DNA of 64,000 nucleotides. Source: Synechococcus sp. CC9902. Lineage in GTDB: Bacteria; Cyanobacteriota; Cyanobacteriia; PCC-6307; Cyanobiaceae. The notes beneath the pieces are model-generated. The model was not told the DNA's origin and ran no database searches. It worked only from the letters and a program-made list of their open reading frames with translations. Location: positions 248,001 through 312,000 of the forward strand of contig NC_007513.1 in assembly GCF_000012505.1 (NCBI RefSeq), read 5' to 3'. Positions 1 through 8,790 of the stretch are shown piece after piece (position 1 is the first letter of the stretch; every line of letters begins with the position of its first letter). Made by a program: the position numbers and the translations under genes.

Positions 1-2
1 AG

Positions 3-386
3 TTGTTGACACAAGCCAAAGCTGAGAAGTTGATCCCGAATGCGGCGGCTTCGATGGAGCAGATCGATGAAACCGCAAAGTCCTTTGAAGCCCTGACGGT
101 TCAGCTGCAAGCAGAGTTATTAAAAGTGGATCCGGTATTGCGCAATCTCCAAGCAGCGACGGCCCACGCCAACAACATTGTGGCTTCGTTGGATAACCCA
201 GAAACCTTGACGAGCTTGCAACAGACGGCGACAAATGCGGCAGAGCTCACCGCCAAATTGGATGCCGTGGGAGGTGACGTAGAAACTCTTACGTCCGATC
301 CAGCGTTTATGGACGGCCTGCGGAATGTGACTATTGGCCTTGGAGCTCTGTTCTCAGAGGTGTACCCCGCCCAAACAAGCCGGTAA
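3..386 (+). CDS. MCE/MlaD-family protein, C-terminal part (5' truncated by window)
   Basis: Only the last 127 residues are in the window; the reading frame is open to the left edge, so the true start lies outside. What remains is an alpha-helical, Ala/Leu/Thr-rich segment with no catalytic motif, of the kind that follows the MCE domain in cyanobacterial and chloroplast (TGD2-like) substrate-binding subunits of lipid ABC transporters. A role in envelope lipid trafficking is inferred from this resemblance only, because the diagnostic MCE domain itself is not visible. The stop codon TAA lies inside the left arm of a strong hairpin shared with the convergent chlD gene. Confidence 0.55.
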   Translation: MLTQAKAEKLIPNAAASMEQIDETAKSFEALTVQLQAELLKVDPVLRNLQAATAHANNIVASLDNPETLTSLQQTATNAAELTAKLDAVGGDVETLTSDPAFMDGLRNVTIGLGALFSEVYPAQTSR

Positions 387-413
387 TCACGATATTCGCG
401 CAATATCGTGATT
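385..413. terminator. Bidirectional hairpin between MCE gene and chlD
   Basis: A perfect 12-bp inverted repeat (AATCACGATATT at 385-396, loop CGCGC, AATATCGTGATT at 402-413) sits between two convergent genes. It is followed by a T-rich stretch (GTTTAGTGTTTA) on the plus strand. It overlaps the MCE stop codon and ends 10 bases before the chlD stop. It most likely ends transcription from both sides, although the stem is AT-rich and lacks a long U tract. Confidence 0.6.
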
Positions 414-422
414 GTTTAGTGT

Positions 423-2534
423 TTAGATCGTGCCAATTGCCTCCATGGCGATCGAGGCAATCGCTTGATCGCTGGCCTTTGGTAGCTGGACGTATTTGCC
501 ACCGGCGGCTTCGGCGAGGTCTTTGCCCATGCCGCTACCGATGAATTTGCGTTCGGTGTCGATCACGAGCAACTTGATGCCGAGCATCCGATAACGGGCC
601 GCCACATCCAGCACCTCCTGCTTTAAATCGGGCTTCTCTTCTCCGTCCAGCTCGGGTTGGCCAAGCGATTTGCTGAGCGGTACGTTGCCCCGGCCGTCGG
701 TAATCGCCACCACCACGACTTGGCCGAGGTCGCCGGTGGCCAGAGCATTGGCTCCCACCCTGGCCGCTTGGGTGAGTCCGTGGGCGAGCGGTGAACCGCC
801 CCCGCAGGGCATGGATTCAAGCCGTCGCCGTGCGGCTGTGATTGAACGCGTTGGCGGCAATAACACCTCGGCTTGCTCGCCTCGGAAGGGAATCAACGCC
901 ACTTCATCGCGGTTTTCATAGGCCTCGGTGAGCAGTCGAATCACGGCTCCCTTGGCACTTTGCATGCGGTTGAGCGCCATCGAACCACTGGCATCCACCA
1001 GAAACACCACGAGGGCGCCAGCTTTGCGCTGCAAAAGCTTGGCGCGCAAATCGCCTTCCTCCACGATCACAGCGCGGCCGGGCTGTCGTTCACGCCGCGC
1101 TTTTTGGTACGGGGCCGCTGCCCGCAGCGTTGCATCCACTGCAATCCGGCGAACGGGGCCCCGGGGCAGCATCGGCTTGACGTAGCGGCCTCGGCTATCG
1201 CTTAACACCACCGAGCGACTGCCGCTGTTACCGGCTTTGCTCTTGGCTGCGTTGAACAGAAGGAGATCTGGATCCACATCAATCGCCTCTGGATCGAGCA
1301 TGAATTCTTCGGGTACCGACGGAGGGGCTTGGTCCTCCGGACTGTCGTCATCGGTGTTGTCGTCGTCGGAGTTGTCCTCGTCCGCGTTGCTGTCGTCTGG
1401 TGTGTCGTCCTCCTCTCCAGATCCCTCGGGTGGGGGAGGTGGATTGTCCTGTTGATCTTGCTGATCGCCTTGGGACGGAGGGGGTTCTTGCTCCTGTGGT
1501 GGTGGAGGCTCCATCTGCTGATCCGGTGGAGGCAGCTGCGATGCCCGTGGGGCGATCACCAGCGCGACCGCCACTTGTAGGTCGTCTGCTTCAACTTGGT
1601 CGCGACCGCTTAGGGCGGCATGGGCTCGAGCGACGCGGACGGCATACAACTCGGATCGGTGGCCTTCTACTCCGCCCCGAATCGCTTCGGTCACGAGATA
1701 TTCGATTTGTTCACGGCTGATTCGCACATCGGGCAGCCATTGCCGGGCCAGCAGCAGTTGGGTGGCTAGAGCGTCGGTTTCTTCGCTCCAGGTTTCGGCA
1801 AAGGTGCGGCTGCATTGGCCGTGGGCCAGTACGGCATTGGTGATTTCTACCCGTTGTTCGGTGCTCACCAGCTGATTGGCCGAAAGCGCGATGGCAAAGC
1901 GGTCCAGCAAGTGATCGCGAATGTTGCCTTCTTCGGGGTTGTAGGTAGCGATCAGCAGCGGTCGACAGGGGTGGCTGAGGCTGAGGCCTTCCCGTTCCAC
2001 ACGATTCTCGCCACTGCCAACGGCCGCCAGCATCAAATTCACGATGCCGTCATCGAGAAGATTCAGTTCATCTACGTACAGCACCCCCCGGTGCGCATCG
2101 GCCAGGAGGCCCGGCTGAAACACAGCACTGCCACTCGACAGCGAGGCGGCTACATCAACGGCCCCCACGAGACGGTCTTCGGTAATCCCGAGGGGGATTT
2201 GCACAAATGGTGCCGGAATCACCTTGGAGGGGGCATCGCCTGAGATTTGCTCATGGGTGGCGTTGTCCCACTCCTCTTCATTTTGAGGATCGAGGTTCCG
2301 TCCGACCCCTCCGTCAATGTCGAGGATGTCGATCGGAGGTAGCAGGGTGTGAAGCCCACGGGCCAACACGGATTTACCGGTGCCACGTCCTCCTGCTATT
2401 ACCACGCCCCCTAGGCCTGGATCGACTGCTGCCAACAGCAGCGCAAGCTTGAGCGTTCCATGGCCGGTGATCGCCGCCAGAGGAAAGGCACGGGTTGCTT
2501 GGTCGTTTTTTGCGACTACACCGCTTGCCACCAT
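423..2534 (-). CDS. chlD: Magnesium chelatase subunit D
   Basis: This is the 703-residue D subunit of Mg-chelatase, which with ChlI and ChlH inserts Mg2+ into protoporphyrin IX, the first committed step of chlorophyll synthesis. The N-terminal third is an AAA+ domain with a Walker A loop (GGRGTGKS, about residue 48). The middle carries the typical Pro/Gln-rich then Asp/Glu-rich linker (about 335-405). The C-terminal third is a von Willebrand A integrin-like domain with a MIDAS motif (DASGSM). Length and domain order match ChlD. The gene is divergent from folK with only 39 bases between the two starts, so their promoters must overlap. Confidence 0.97.
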   Translation of the reverse strand: MVASGVVAKNDQATRAFPLAAITGHGTLKLALLLAAVDPGLGGVVIAGGRGTGKSVLARGLHTLLPPIDILDIDGGVGRNLDPQNEEEWDNATHEQISGDAPSKVIPAPFVQIPLGITEDRLVGAVDVAASLSSGSAVFQPGLLADAHRGVLYVDELNLLDDGIVNLMLAAVGSGENRVEREGLSLSHPCRPLLIATYNPEEGNIRDHLLDRFAIALSANQLVSTEQRVEITNAVLAHGQCSRTFAETWSEETDALATQLLLARQWLPDVRISREQIEYLVTEAIRGGVEGHRSELYAVRVARAHAALSGRDQVEADDLQVAVALVIAPRASQLPPPDQQMEPPPPQEQEPPPSQGDQQDQQDNPPPPPEGSGEEDDTPDDSNADEDNSDDDNTDDDSPEDQAPPSVPEEFMLDPEAIDVDPDLLLFNAAKSKAGNSGSRSVVLSDSRGRYVKPMLPRGPVRRIAVDATLRAAAPYQKARRERQPGRAVIVEEGDLRAKLLQRKAGALVVFLVDASGSMALNRMQSAKGAVIRLLTEAYENRDEVALIPFRGEQAEVLLPPTRSITAARRRLESMPCGGGSPLAHGLTQAARVGANALATGDLGQVVVVAITDGRGNVPLSKSLGQPELDGEEKPDLKQEVLDVAARYRMLGIKLLVIDTERKFIGSGMGKDLAEAAGGKYVQLPKASDQAIASIAMEAIGTI

Positions 2535-2573
2535 GGAGGCTTCTCATCCCGCTCGTCCACGCCAGTCTCGCTG

Positions 2574-3065
2574 ATGCTCCGCAGTGACGATCTTCCCCTC
2601 GCGATTGCCCTCGGTGCGAACCTGCCGTATGCCGATGCTGGGTCGCGACAAACCCTGTTGATGGTGCGTCCGTTGTTGACCGTTGTGGTGAACGATTGGG
2701 CTGCGGTTCCACTGCGGTTCAGTTGGTCGCCGTTATTCGACACCACCCCGATCGGTGGTCCACCGGATCAGCCGCGCTATTGGAACGCTGTGGTGGTCGT
2801 GCATGGGCTCGTTGCAACTCCATCGAATGAGGCGGCGATGAGGTTGTTGGGCGAATTGCACCAGCTGGAATCGCAATTTGGGCGGCAGCGATCCTCGGAA
2901 CAACGTTGGGGGCCGCGCACCTTGGATCTCGATTTGTTGTTTTGGGGAGAGCACCGGATGGAGCATCCCAACTTGGTGCTCCCCCATCCGCGTCTTCATC
3001 TCCGCGGCTTTGTCCTTGAGCCGCTGTTGGCCGCCATGAATCAATCCTCCGACTGGATCGCCTGA
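2574..3065 (+). CDS. folK: 2-amino-4-hydroxy-6-hydroxymethyldihydropteridine pyrophosphokinase
   Basis: This 163-residue HPPK transfers pyrophosphate from ATP to 6-hydroxymethyl-7,8-dihydropterin in folate synthesis. The family signature is clear: the ALGAN start of the core fold and the RWGPRTLDLDLL motif that carries the Mg-binding Asp pair. I chose ATG 2574 because the longer frame from 2460 runs back into the divergent chlD gene and its first 38 residues look non-coding. The gene leads a plus-strand run with the Nudix hydrolase and photolyase genes. Confidence 0.93.
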   Translation: MLRSDDLPLAIALGANLPYADAGSRQTLLMVRPLLTVVVNDWAAVPLRFSWSPLFDTTPIGGPPDQPRYWNAVVVVHGLVATPSNEAAMRLLGELHQLESQFGRQRSSEQRWGPRTLDLDLLFWGEHRMEHPNLVLPHPRLHLRGFVLEPLLAAMNQSSDWIA

Positions 3066-3121
3066 CCCCAGCGGATGAATGCAATGACCCGCCATGCTGG
3101 TGACTCCTAAAGCCTGATCCG

Positions 3122-3682
3122 ATGGCACCGTTGCCGGCTCCGGAGCCTTTTGAGTTGCTCGAAACCGTCGAAACGGTGGATGTGCGCAAGCTTCGGTTCG
3201 AACGCAACAGGATCAGGTTGCCAATGGGTGTGGAAAGCACCTTCGGCATGGTTCGTCACCCCGGTGCCTCCTTGGCGGTACCGATCACCGATGACGGTCG
3301 GGTGGTGTTGTTGCGGCAATACCGCTTTGCGGTGCAGGCCCGCTTGTTGGAGTTCCCCGCCGGCACCCTTGAAGCTGGAGAGGATCCGCTTCAATCGATG
3401 CAGCGGGAGCTGGGGGAGGAAGCCGGCTTCAGCGCTGCCCGTTGGGATGCGCTTGGTCCGATGCTTCCTTGCCCTGGGTATTCCGATGAGGTGATCCATT
3501 GTTTTTTGGCCCGGGAGCTCACGGCTTTGGAGAATCCACCGGCTGGGGATGACGACGAGGATCTGGAGGTGGTCACGATGACCCCCGTTCAATTGGATGA
3601 CGTACTGGCGTCTGGAAATGAGTGGCTGGATGGCAAGTCCGTCACGGCTTGGTTCCGAGCCAAACAGCTGTTGGGTCTCTAA
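3122..3682 (+). CDS. Nudix hydrolase (ADP-ribose pyrophosphatase-like)
   Basis: This 186-residue protein has a complete Nudix box at about residues 81-103: Gly81, then Arg95-Glu96, Glu99-Glu100 and Gly102. The box binds the metal and cleaves nucleoside diphosphates linked to another moiety. The general layout, with an N-terminal beta domain before the Nudix fold, resembles ADP-ribose or ADP-sugar pyrophosphatases, but the substrate cannot be read from the sequence. Its stop codon overlaps the photolyase start by one base (TAATG), so the two are probably translationally coupled. Confidence 0.9.
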   Translation: MAPLPAPEPFELLETVETVDVRKLRFERNRIRLPMGVESTFGMVRHPGASLAVPITDDGRVVLLRQYRFAVQARLLEFPAGTLEAGEDPLQSMQRELGEEAGFSAARWDALGPMLPCPGYSDEVIHCFLARELTALENPPAGDDDEDLEVVTMTPVQLDDVLASGNEWLDGKSVTAWFRAKQLLGL

Positions 3683-5115
3683 TGACAGCCTCCCGCGTTC
3701 TCTTTTGGCATCGCCGCGATCTGCGCTTGGCCGACAACCTCGGCATTCAGGCCGCTGTTGAGATCAGTCCTGCGGTGACTGGGGTGTATGTGCTGGATCC
3801 AGCCCTGATCCAGCCTCCCCAGTCGTTGCCACCCATGGCACCGGCCCGGTTGTGGTTTTTGTTGGAGAGCCTGATCGAACTTCAGCAGCGTTGGCGTGCT
3901 GCTGGAAGCCGGTTGCTGATCTTGGAGGGTGATCCCGTGCAGGTGCTGCCGCCGTTGGCAGAACGGCTTGGTGCCGAAGCTGTGGTCTGGAACAGGGATG
4001 TGGAGCCTTACAGCCGTGAACGGGATCGGCAGGTGGCGAAGCGGTTGCAGGCTGATGGTCGAAAGGTGGTGGTGGATTGGGATCAGCTGCTGATCCCCCC
4101 GGAGTTACTCAAAACGGGTGCTGGCGATCCGTATCGCGTGTATGGACCTTTCTTGCGCAACTGGCGGGGCAAGGTGCAGGCTCAACAGCCCATCACCATT
4201 GAGGCTCCTTCAGGCCTTGTTGATCTGCATTCCGACTTGGTGCCGGATAGGGATCCCTTGGCTGCGCTACTCCATAGACATGGATTCCAAGGCACGGAGA
4301 TCTGCCCGTGTAGGCCTGGCGAATCGGCAGCCCTGGAGCAGCTCACCCTTTTTGCGGATGGGCCCCTCTCCGGCTACGAACCCGATCGGAATTTCCCCAG
4401 CGTGGTTGGTACGTCGTATCTCAGTGCGGCGTTGAGCGTTGGCACGTTGAGTCCCCGGCAAGCGTGGTGTGCGGCACAACAGGGTCGTGACCATGCCCGT
4501 AGCGATGAACAGCGCACGGCGATTGCTGTGTGGGAGCAAGAACTGGGCTGGCGTGAGTTTTACCAGCAAGCCTTGTTTCATTTTCCTGAGCTGGCGGATG
4601 GTCCTTACCGGGAGCAATGGCGTCGATTCCCTTGGGAGAACAACGAAGCGTGGTTTTCCTCTTGGCGGGAGGGGATGACGGGCATGCCGATCATTGATGC
4701 GGCGATGCGTCAGCTCAATGAGAGCGGTTGGATGCACAACCGTTGCCGCATGATCGTGGCGTCATTCCTGGTGAAGGATCTGATCTGTGATTGGCGTTGG
4801 GGCGAACGCGCCTTTATGGAACTGGAGGTGGATGGCGATTTGGCGGCGAACAACGGTGGTTGGCAGTGGAGTGCCAGCAGTGGCATGGACCCCAAGCCGC
4901 TGCGGATTTTTAACCCCGCCACCCAGGCCACAAAATTTGATGCCGATGGCGAGTACATCCGCCGTTGGGTGCCTGAACTACGGCACGTGAACACCAAAGA
5001 TCTACTTACCGGTGAAATTGGTGGTCTCGAGCGTCGTGGTTATCCCGAACCTTTGATCACTCACAAAACCCAGCAGGCACTGTTTAAGACGCTTTACGCC
5101 ACTATCCGGTCTTGA
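3682..5115 (+). CDS. phrA: Deoxyribodipyrimidine photolyase (class I CPD)
   Basis: This 477-residue flavoprotein uses blue/near-UV light to split cyclobutane pyrimidine dimers. It has the N-terminal Rossmann antenna-binding domain (VLFWHRRDLRLADN near the start) and the C-terminal FAD domain with GDPYRVYGPF, MHNRCRM and the DGDLAANNGGWQW signature. The ATG at 3682 overlaps the Nudix stop, and the frame upstream of it lies inside the Nudix gene. The last eight codons (5092-5115) recur in diverged form at 6313-6336 beyond the AT-rich islet. Confidence 0.95.
   Translation: MTASRVLFWHRRDLRLADNLGIQAAVEISPAVTGVYVLDPALIQPPQSLPPMAPARLWFLLESLIELQQRWRAAGSRLLILEGDPVQVLPPLAERLGAEAVVWNRDVEPYSRERDRQVAKRLQADGRKVVVDWDQLLIPPELLKTGAGDPYRVYGPFLRNWRGKVQAQQPITIEAPSGLVDLHSDLVPDRDPLAALLHRHGFQGTEICPCRPGESAALEQLTLFADGPLSGYEPDRNFPSVVGTSYLSAALSVGTLSPRQAWCAAQQGRDHARSDEQRTAIAVWEQELGWREFYQQALFHFPELADGPYREQWRRFPWENNEAWFSSWREGMTGMPIIDAAMRQLNESGWMHNRCRMIVASFLVKDLICDWRWGERAFMELEVDGDLAANNGGWQWSASSGMDPKPLRIFNPATQATKFDADGEYIRRWVPELRHVNTKDLLTGEIGGLERRGYPEPLITHKTQQALFKTLYATIRS
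5092..5115 (+). repeat. Direct repeat, copy A (photolyase 3' end)
   Basis: These 24 bases encode the photolyase C-terminus LYATIRS plus stop. They match copy B at 6313-6336 at 20 of 24 positions. All four differences are transitions, and three of them fall in third codon positions. The pair brackets the AT-rich cupin islet. Confidence 0.7.
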
Positions 5116-5186
5116 ATAACAAACAATGGATAAGTAATTTATGAATTTAGCAGGTGTGCTTTAATAAGTGTTTAAGACGATATTAA

Positions 5187-5765
5187 TTGGCAAGAATTTC
5201 ATCACTCTCTAAGTCGGACCAAAGGCTTTTACGCAGGATGTGGAAGGGGAAAGAAGTTCGACCCAAAAAGATAATCCGTTTGCATGACGAAATCCGATCA
5301 GATTTTTATGAACAAAGTGATTTAAGTCCTGAGGGTTTGGATTGGAAAAAGCCAACAAAGAAAATCAATGCCGAGGTGCCCAAGGGACGATTAAAGCCAA
5401 TGGAGGAAATTTCGGATGGTTTTATTGATGAAATCGTCAATTTTAAAGGGACTAAGCGTCATGTAATTGCAAATTTAGGAATTCGCAAGGCAGGCACGCG
5501 TGTTGGTATTCATGTTCATGAGAATGATGGAATTACATTTGTGCTCAAAGGTAAAGGAGAGATCACCGATTTTGTTGAAGGAAGCGAAAGGTCTTTGAAT
5601 AAGCAAGGCGATTATTATTTCATGCCTCGAAATGTGCCAATGTCTGCATCGAATTTATCGGGTAGTGACATGACTTTGTTGGACTTATTTGTCACTGATA
5701 TCTCAACTCCGCTCATCACAATCATAGAGCCTGGCTATCCTGGATACCGCAATCCAGTTTTGTAA
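5187..5765 (+). CDS. Cupin-domain protein in AT-rich islet
   Basis: This 192-residue protein has a single conserved beta-barrel (cupin) in its C-terminal half. Cupin motif 1 (GIHVHENDGITFVLKG, about residue 109 on) keeps the His-x-His pair but not the Glu at its usual place. In motif 2 (GDYYFMPRNVPMSASN) the usual His is Met, so metal binding may be incomplete or lost. The N-terminal 70 residues are basic and not recognised. The start is uncertain: TTG 5187 gives the longest frame, ATG 5238 (MWKGKE) is the first ATG. Codon use is much more AT-rich than in the flanking genes, which suggests transfer. Function unknown. Confidence 0.75.
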   Translation: MARISSLSKSDQRLLRRMWKGKEVRPKKIIRLHDEIRSDFYEQSDLSPEGLDWKKPTKKINAEVPKGRLKPMEEISDGFIDEIVNFKGTKRHVIANLGIRKAGTRVGIHVHENDGITFVLKGKGEITDFVEGSERSLNKQGDYYFMPRNVPMSASNLSGSDMTLLDLFVTDISTPLITIIEPGYPGYRNPVL

Positions 5766-6312
5766 TTGCACGGAACTTTAAGGAGTAGGGTGTTTTTTAA
5801 AGTATTGATAATTGACAGCTGTAGGAACAGCTATTTACTTGTAGGACTTTTCTAATAAGGCTGTGTTGGCCTGGTGCCAGTTCCTGAAGGCTGATAGGTG
5901 AAATTAATATCTAAGATTGTTGATCATTTTTAGGGTTGATGTGCAATTGTTTTGATAGCAGCTCAACTTCAAGGCGCTTTGAGCTTCGGTTTGTAATAGG
6001 AGAGATTAGTGTTTGATGAAATATTCGGAGGGTGCTTTGTATGTCCTGTTAAATCAGGTTGTCGGAAGTCCAGATAAAGAATGTGCCACTTGCTAATGTC
6101 TGATCAATCACGCCACCTGGGAAGTCTGTCAATGCTTTGACTCCCGCATCATTGTGGCGGCAATGCCGATTCATCGATGTTGGCTTTAGTAAATTGATTT
6201 GAACTAATCAGAATTTTGGCCGACTTACGATGTTTCTGATGAAAATCTCTTCCTGATTTTTGTCCAATTAGTTAAGACTATTGTGATCGCAAATTTCACG
6301 AATTTTGGTGCT
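5766..6312. other. AT-rich stretch with no convincing gene
   Basis: About 550 bases between the cupin gene and the aminotransferase 3' end. No frame is long enough to call with confidence. The only stretch that reads like protein is a 41-codon minus-strand frame at 6049-6174 (MNRHCRHNDAGVK... ending TSDNLI), open for about 12 further codons upstream of its ATG. It could be the remnant of a lost gene. I see no tRNA, terminator or IS ends here. Confidence 0.5.
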
Positions 6313-6336
6313 CTTTACGCCACCATTCGATTTTGA
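6313..6336 (+). repeat. Direct repeat, copy B (relic of a second photolyase 3' end)
   Basis: Read on the plus strand this gives LYATIRF followed by TGA, a near match to the end of the photolyase gene 1.2 kb upstream (20 of 24 bases, changes mostly synonymous). The frame is open for a few codons further upstream. It overlaps the last codons of the aminotransferase gene on the opposite strand. It looks like the end of a related strain's photolyase gene left behind after an insertion or recombination. Confidence 0.65.
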
Positions 6337-7541
6337 GTCACGTTTTTGACTAAAGGGTCGTGGCTGAGGAGATTCTCCAAAGCCTTCACGACTTGGTCTT
6401 GTTGCGTGGCCGTTAATTCAGGAAAGATCGGCAAGCTCAGGACCTCACTACACAATCGTTCTGTGACAGGAAAAGTGCCTTCTCCATGTCCGAGGTGGGC
6501 GTATGCCGGTTGGCGATGAATCGGAATTGGGTAATAAATAATCGTGCTCACCCCTGCATCCTGAAGCGCTTGCTTGAACCAATCCCGGCAACGGCTCTCG
6601 GGCAGGCCGTGGGTGGCGCTGGTGGCGGAGGTTGGGCAGCTACCTGCACAGAGTGGGGAAGCATTGGCACATGGACCCACGCGCACAACGAATTGATTCC
6701 AGCTGTGCCCGTTGTCTCCCTTGGGTAAAACGATGCCGGGTAATTCGGCCAGCCGCTCTAGGTAGCGGTTTGCAATGGTGCTGCGGTTCTTGATCCAACC
6801 CGCCAGTTTTGGCAATTTCACATTGAGCACCGCTGCCTGGATCGCGTCGAGGCGGCTGTTGTATCCGAGGGCCGTGTGGAGATAACGCTGTGGCATGCCA
6901 TGCACAGCAAGCTCTCGCATGGTTTGGGCGAGCCCAGCATCGTTGGTGGTGACGGCACCACCATCACCAGCCGCACCAAGGTTTTTGGTGGGGAAGAAAC
7001 TAAAGCAGCCCACATCACCGAAGCTTCCTACAGGCTGACCAGCCCAGGTGGCGCCAGTCGCCTGGGCGCAGTCTTCGACCACCTTGAGGTTGTGGGTGGT
7101 AGCAATGGCCATGCATCGGGTCATGTCCACCGGACGACCGAACAGATGCACTGGAATTAGTGCCTTACTGCGTGGTGTGATCACCGCTTCGATTTGATCG
7201 AAGTTGATGAGGTACGTGGTCGGGTCGACATCCACAAAAACGGGAGTGGCGCCAACGGCACTGATCGCTTCCGCTGTGGCGAAAAAACTAAAAGAGCAGG
7301 TAATCACCTCATCACCAGCCCCCACCCCTAGGGCTCGCAGCGCCAGGATCAGGGCATCAGTGCCGCTATTGCAGCCCACAGCAAAATCCACACCCGTGGC
7401 AGCAGCAAATGCTGTTTCGAAGTGTTGGATTTGAGCGCCGCCTATGTATTGGCCGCTCTGCAGCACAGATAGCACTGCCCTCTCGAGATCGGCACTCAGA
7501 TCATTGATCTGTTGGCTGAGGCTGAACGGAGGAACCTGCAT
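6315..7541 (-). CDS. DegT/DnrJ/EryC1/StrS family sugar aminotransferase
   Basis: This PLP-dependent enzyme (408 residues from ATG 7541) transfers an amino group to a nucleotide-activated keto-sugar, typically for surface polysaccharide. Family motifs are clear: GCNSGTDAL (PLP phosphate site), VEDCAQATGA, and SFFPTKNLGAAGDGG with the Schiff-base Lys. I prefer ATG 7541 over a TTG at 7568 that would overlap the upstream redoxin gene. A Cys/Ser/Ala/Pro-rich stretch of about 30 residues (6588-6677) interrupts the usual NQFVVRV...RDWFKQAL region and is not typical. The last codons lie inside direct repeat copy B. Confidence 0.9.
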   Translation of the reverse strand: MQVPPFSLSQQINDLSADLERAVLSVLQSGQYIGGAQIQHFETAFAAATGVDFAVGCNSGTDALILALRALGVGAGDEVITCSFSFFATAEAISAVGATPVFVDVDPTTYLINFDQIEAVITPRSKALIPVHLFGRPVDMTRCMAIATTHNLKVVEDCAQATGATWAGQPVGSFGDVGCFSFFPTKNLGAAGDGGAVTTNDAGLAQTMRELAVHGMPQRYLHTALGYNSRLDAIQAAVLNVKLPKLAGWIKNRSTIANRYLERLAELPGIVLPKGDNGHSWNQFVVRVGPCANASPLCAGSCPTSATSATHGLPESRCRDWFKQALQDAGVSTIIYYPIPIHRQPAYAHLGHGEGTFPVTERLCSEVLSLPIFPELTATQQDQVVKALENLLSHDPLVKNVTQNRMVA

Positions 7542-7560
7542 GAAGGAAATCTTAAGCGGT

Positions 7561-8178
7561 TTAGCCAAACCACTCGGGCTCTTGGCCGGGGTTCCACTTC
7601 ACGTTGCATCCCACTGAGGCCACCTGTTTTTGGCTAACTGATGTTCCTGTCAGCACCGCATTGAGCGCGGCTCGGAGGTCGGATCCATTCAAGGGTTGGT
7701 TGTTGCCGGGCCTACTGGAATCCAGCTGACCCCGATATTGCAGGGTTGGACTGCTGTCCTTGCTGTCCTGGCTGAACAGATAAAACTCTGGTGTACAGGC
7801 GGCTTGGAGGGATTTTGCGAGCACCTGTTGATCGTCCAATAGATACGGAAATGCCCAGCCATGGCGTTGAGCCTGCTCTGCCAGTTGTGCTGGTCCGTCC
7901 TGGGGATGGGTGATCAAGCTGTTGCTGCTGAGGCCAACGAATTGCACCTGAGAAGCGAAGTCGTTCTCCAGGCGAGTGATCTCAGGTTCGATGTGCTTTA
8001 CGAAGGGGCAATGGGCACAAAGCACCATGAGCAGGATTGGCTTTTGCTCAAAGTCCGTTGAGGCGAACGTGTCAGCTTTGACCTGGACGCCGTTGACCTT
8101 GTCTCCGTTGACCCTGGCCAAACGAAATGCTGGCAAAGGTGTTCCAAGGGCCAGCATTGTTGAAGCTGTACGAGCCAT
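7561..8178 (-). CDS. Thioredoxin-fold redoxin (AhpC/TSA-like)
   Basis: This protein of about 205 residues has a thioredoxin fold with the active-site segment VLCAHCPFVKH, a CxxC motif common in the redoxin/AhpC-TSA group that includes many cyanobacterial peroxiredoxin-like proteins. It is probably a thiol oxidoreductase acting in the cytoplasm; the substrate is unknown. I chose ATG 8178 (MARTASTML) because the longer frame to 8229 adds residues unlike the family and nearly reaches the divergent lipoprotein gene. The next minus-strand gene (aminotransferase) begins 20 bases after this stop. Confidence 0.82.
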   Translation of the reverse strand: MARTASTMLALGTPLPAFRLARVNGDKVNGVQVKADTFASTDFEQKPILLMVLCAHCPFVKHIEPEITRLENDFASQVQFVGLSSNSLITHPQDGPAQLAEQAQRHGWAFPYLLDDQQVLAKSLQAACTPEFYLFSQDSKDSSPTLQYRGQLDSSRPGNNQPLNGSDLRAALNAVLTGTSVSQKQVASVGCNVKWNPGQEPEWFG

Positions 8179-8235
8179 CGCAGCACTGCAGATCCAAACG
8201 GTCTCCATCAGGATGGCGCCAGATGGCATGGATGG

Positions 8236-8790
8236 ATGCGGCGGGTCTTGTTGCTCTCAGGCCTCGTCATCGGCCTGGTGAGCTGCGGTGTTTCGTCTGA
8301 ACCCCCAAGTTGGCGGATCTTTGCGTTGCAGCGGCATGGTGCCCATGACGGCCTCGCAGTGGTGAACCAGCCGGATGGCTACGGCATCCACATTGTCTTA
8401 GAAACCGACACCAGTAATCCGGAGGTTTGTCAGCCCCGTTGGTTGCCGGACGCGGCTCGTTTGTTTAATGGCAACGGATCAACCCCATTTAGCTCTGGCC
8501 TCGCCAGCCGCACGGAATTTTTTCAGTCCGTTGCCCGCCGCGACGTCTTGCGGGCGCTTCAGGGTGAGCTCCAGCAACTGTGTGCTCTGCGTGCACCCCA
8601 AGCGCGGTGGACCTGGACCAAGCCTCCGCGGTCAGAAGCGGAGGTGATCCCGGTGGAGTTACCGGCTTTGGAGGAGGAGGACCTCCTGACAAATCCCTTG
8701 GAGGAGCTGAAACGGCTCAAACAACTGATGAAGAATCAATCCGACGGCTTGAAGAGCTCCCAGACCACCGGCTCTGCTTCGCGCCAATAG
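8236..8790 (+). CDS. Putative lipoprotein, function unknown
   Basis: This 184-residue protein begins with a short basic n-region, a hydrophobic stretch and a lipobox-like LVSC (Cys about residue 17), so it is probably lipid-anchored to a membrane. The mature part has no motif I recognise. It ends in a charged tail rich in Glu, Lys and Gln that may be helical. The 3' end overlaps the convergent split-photolyase gene by 55 bases. The start is ATG at 8236, close to the divergent redoxin gene. Confidence 0.7.
   Translation: MRRVLLLSGLVIGLVSCGVSSEPPSWRIFALQRHGAHDGLAVVNQPDGYGIHIVLETDTSNPEVCQPRWLPDAARLFNGNGSTPFSSGLASRTEFFQSVARRDVLRALQGELQQLCALRAPQARWTWTKPPRSEAEVIPVELPALEEEDLLTNPLEELKRLKQLMKNQSDGLKSSQTTGSASRQ

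Noticed and set aside
1237-1455. Apparent Ser/Val/Leu repeats on the plus strand
   Set aside because: They are the reverse reading of the acidic/proline linker of ChlD, a normal feature of that protein.
873-1720. Several long plus-strand frames across chlD
   Set aside because: They are antisense shadows of the GC-rich chlD gene; their translations are low-complexity and match no family, while the minus frame is a complete ChlD.
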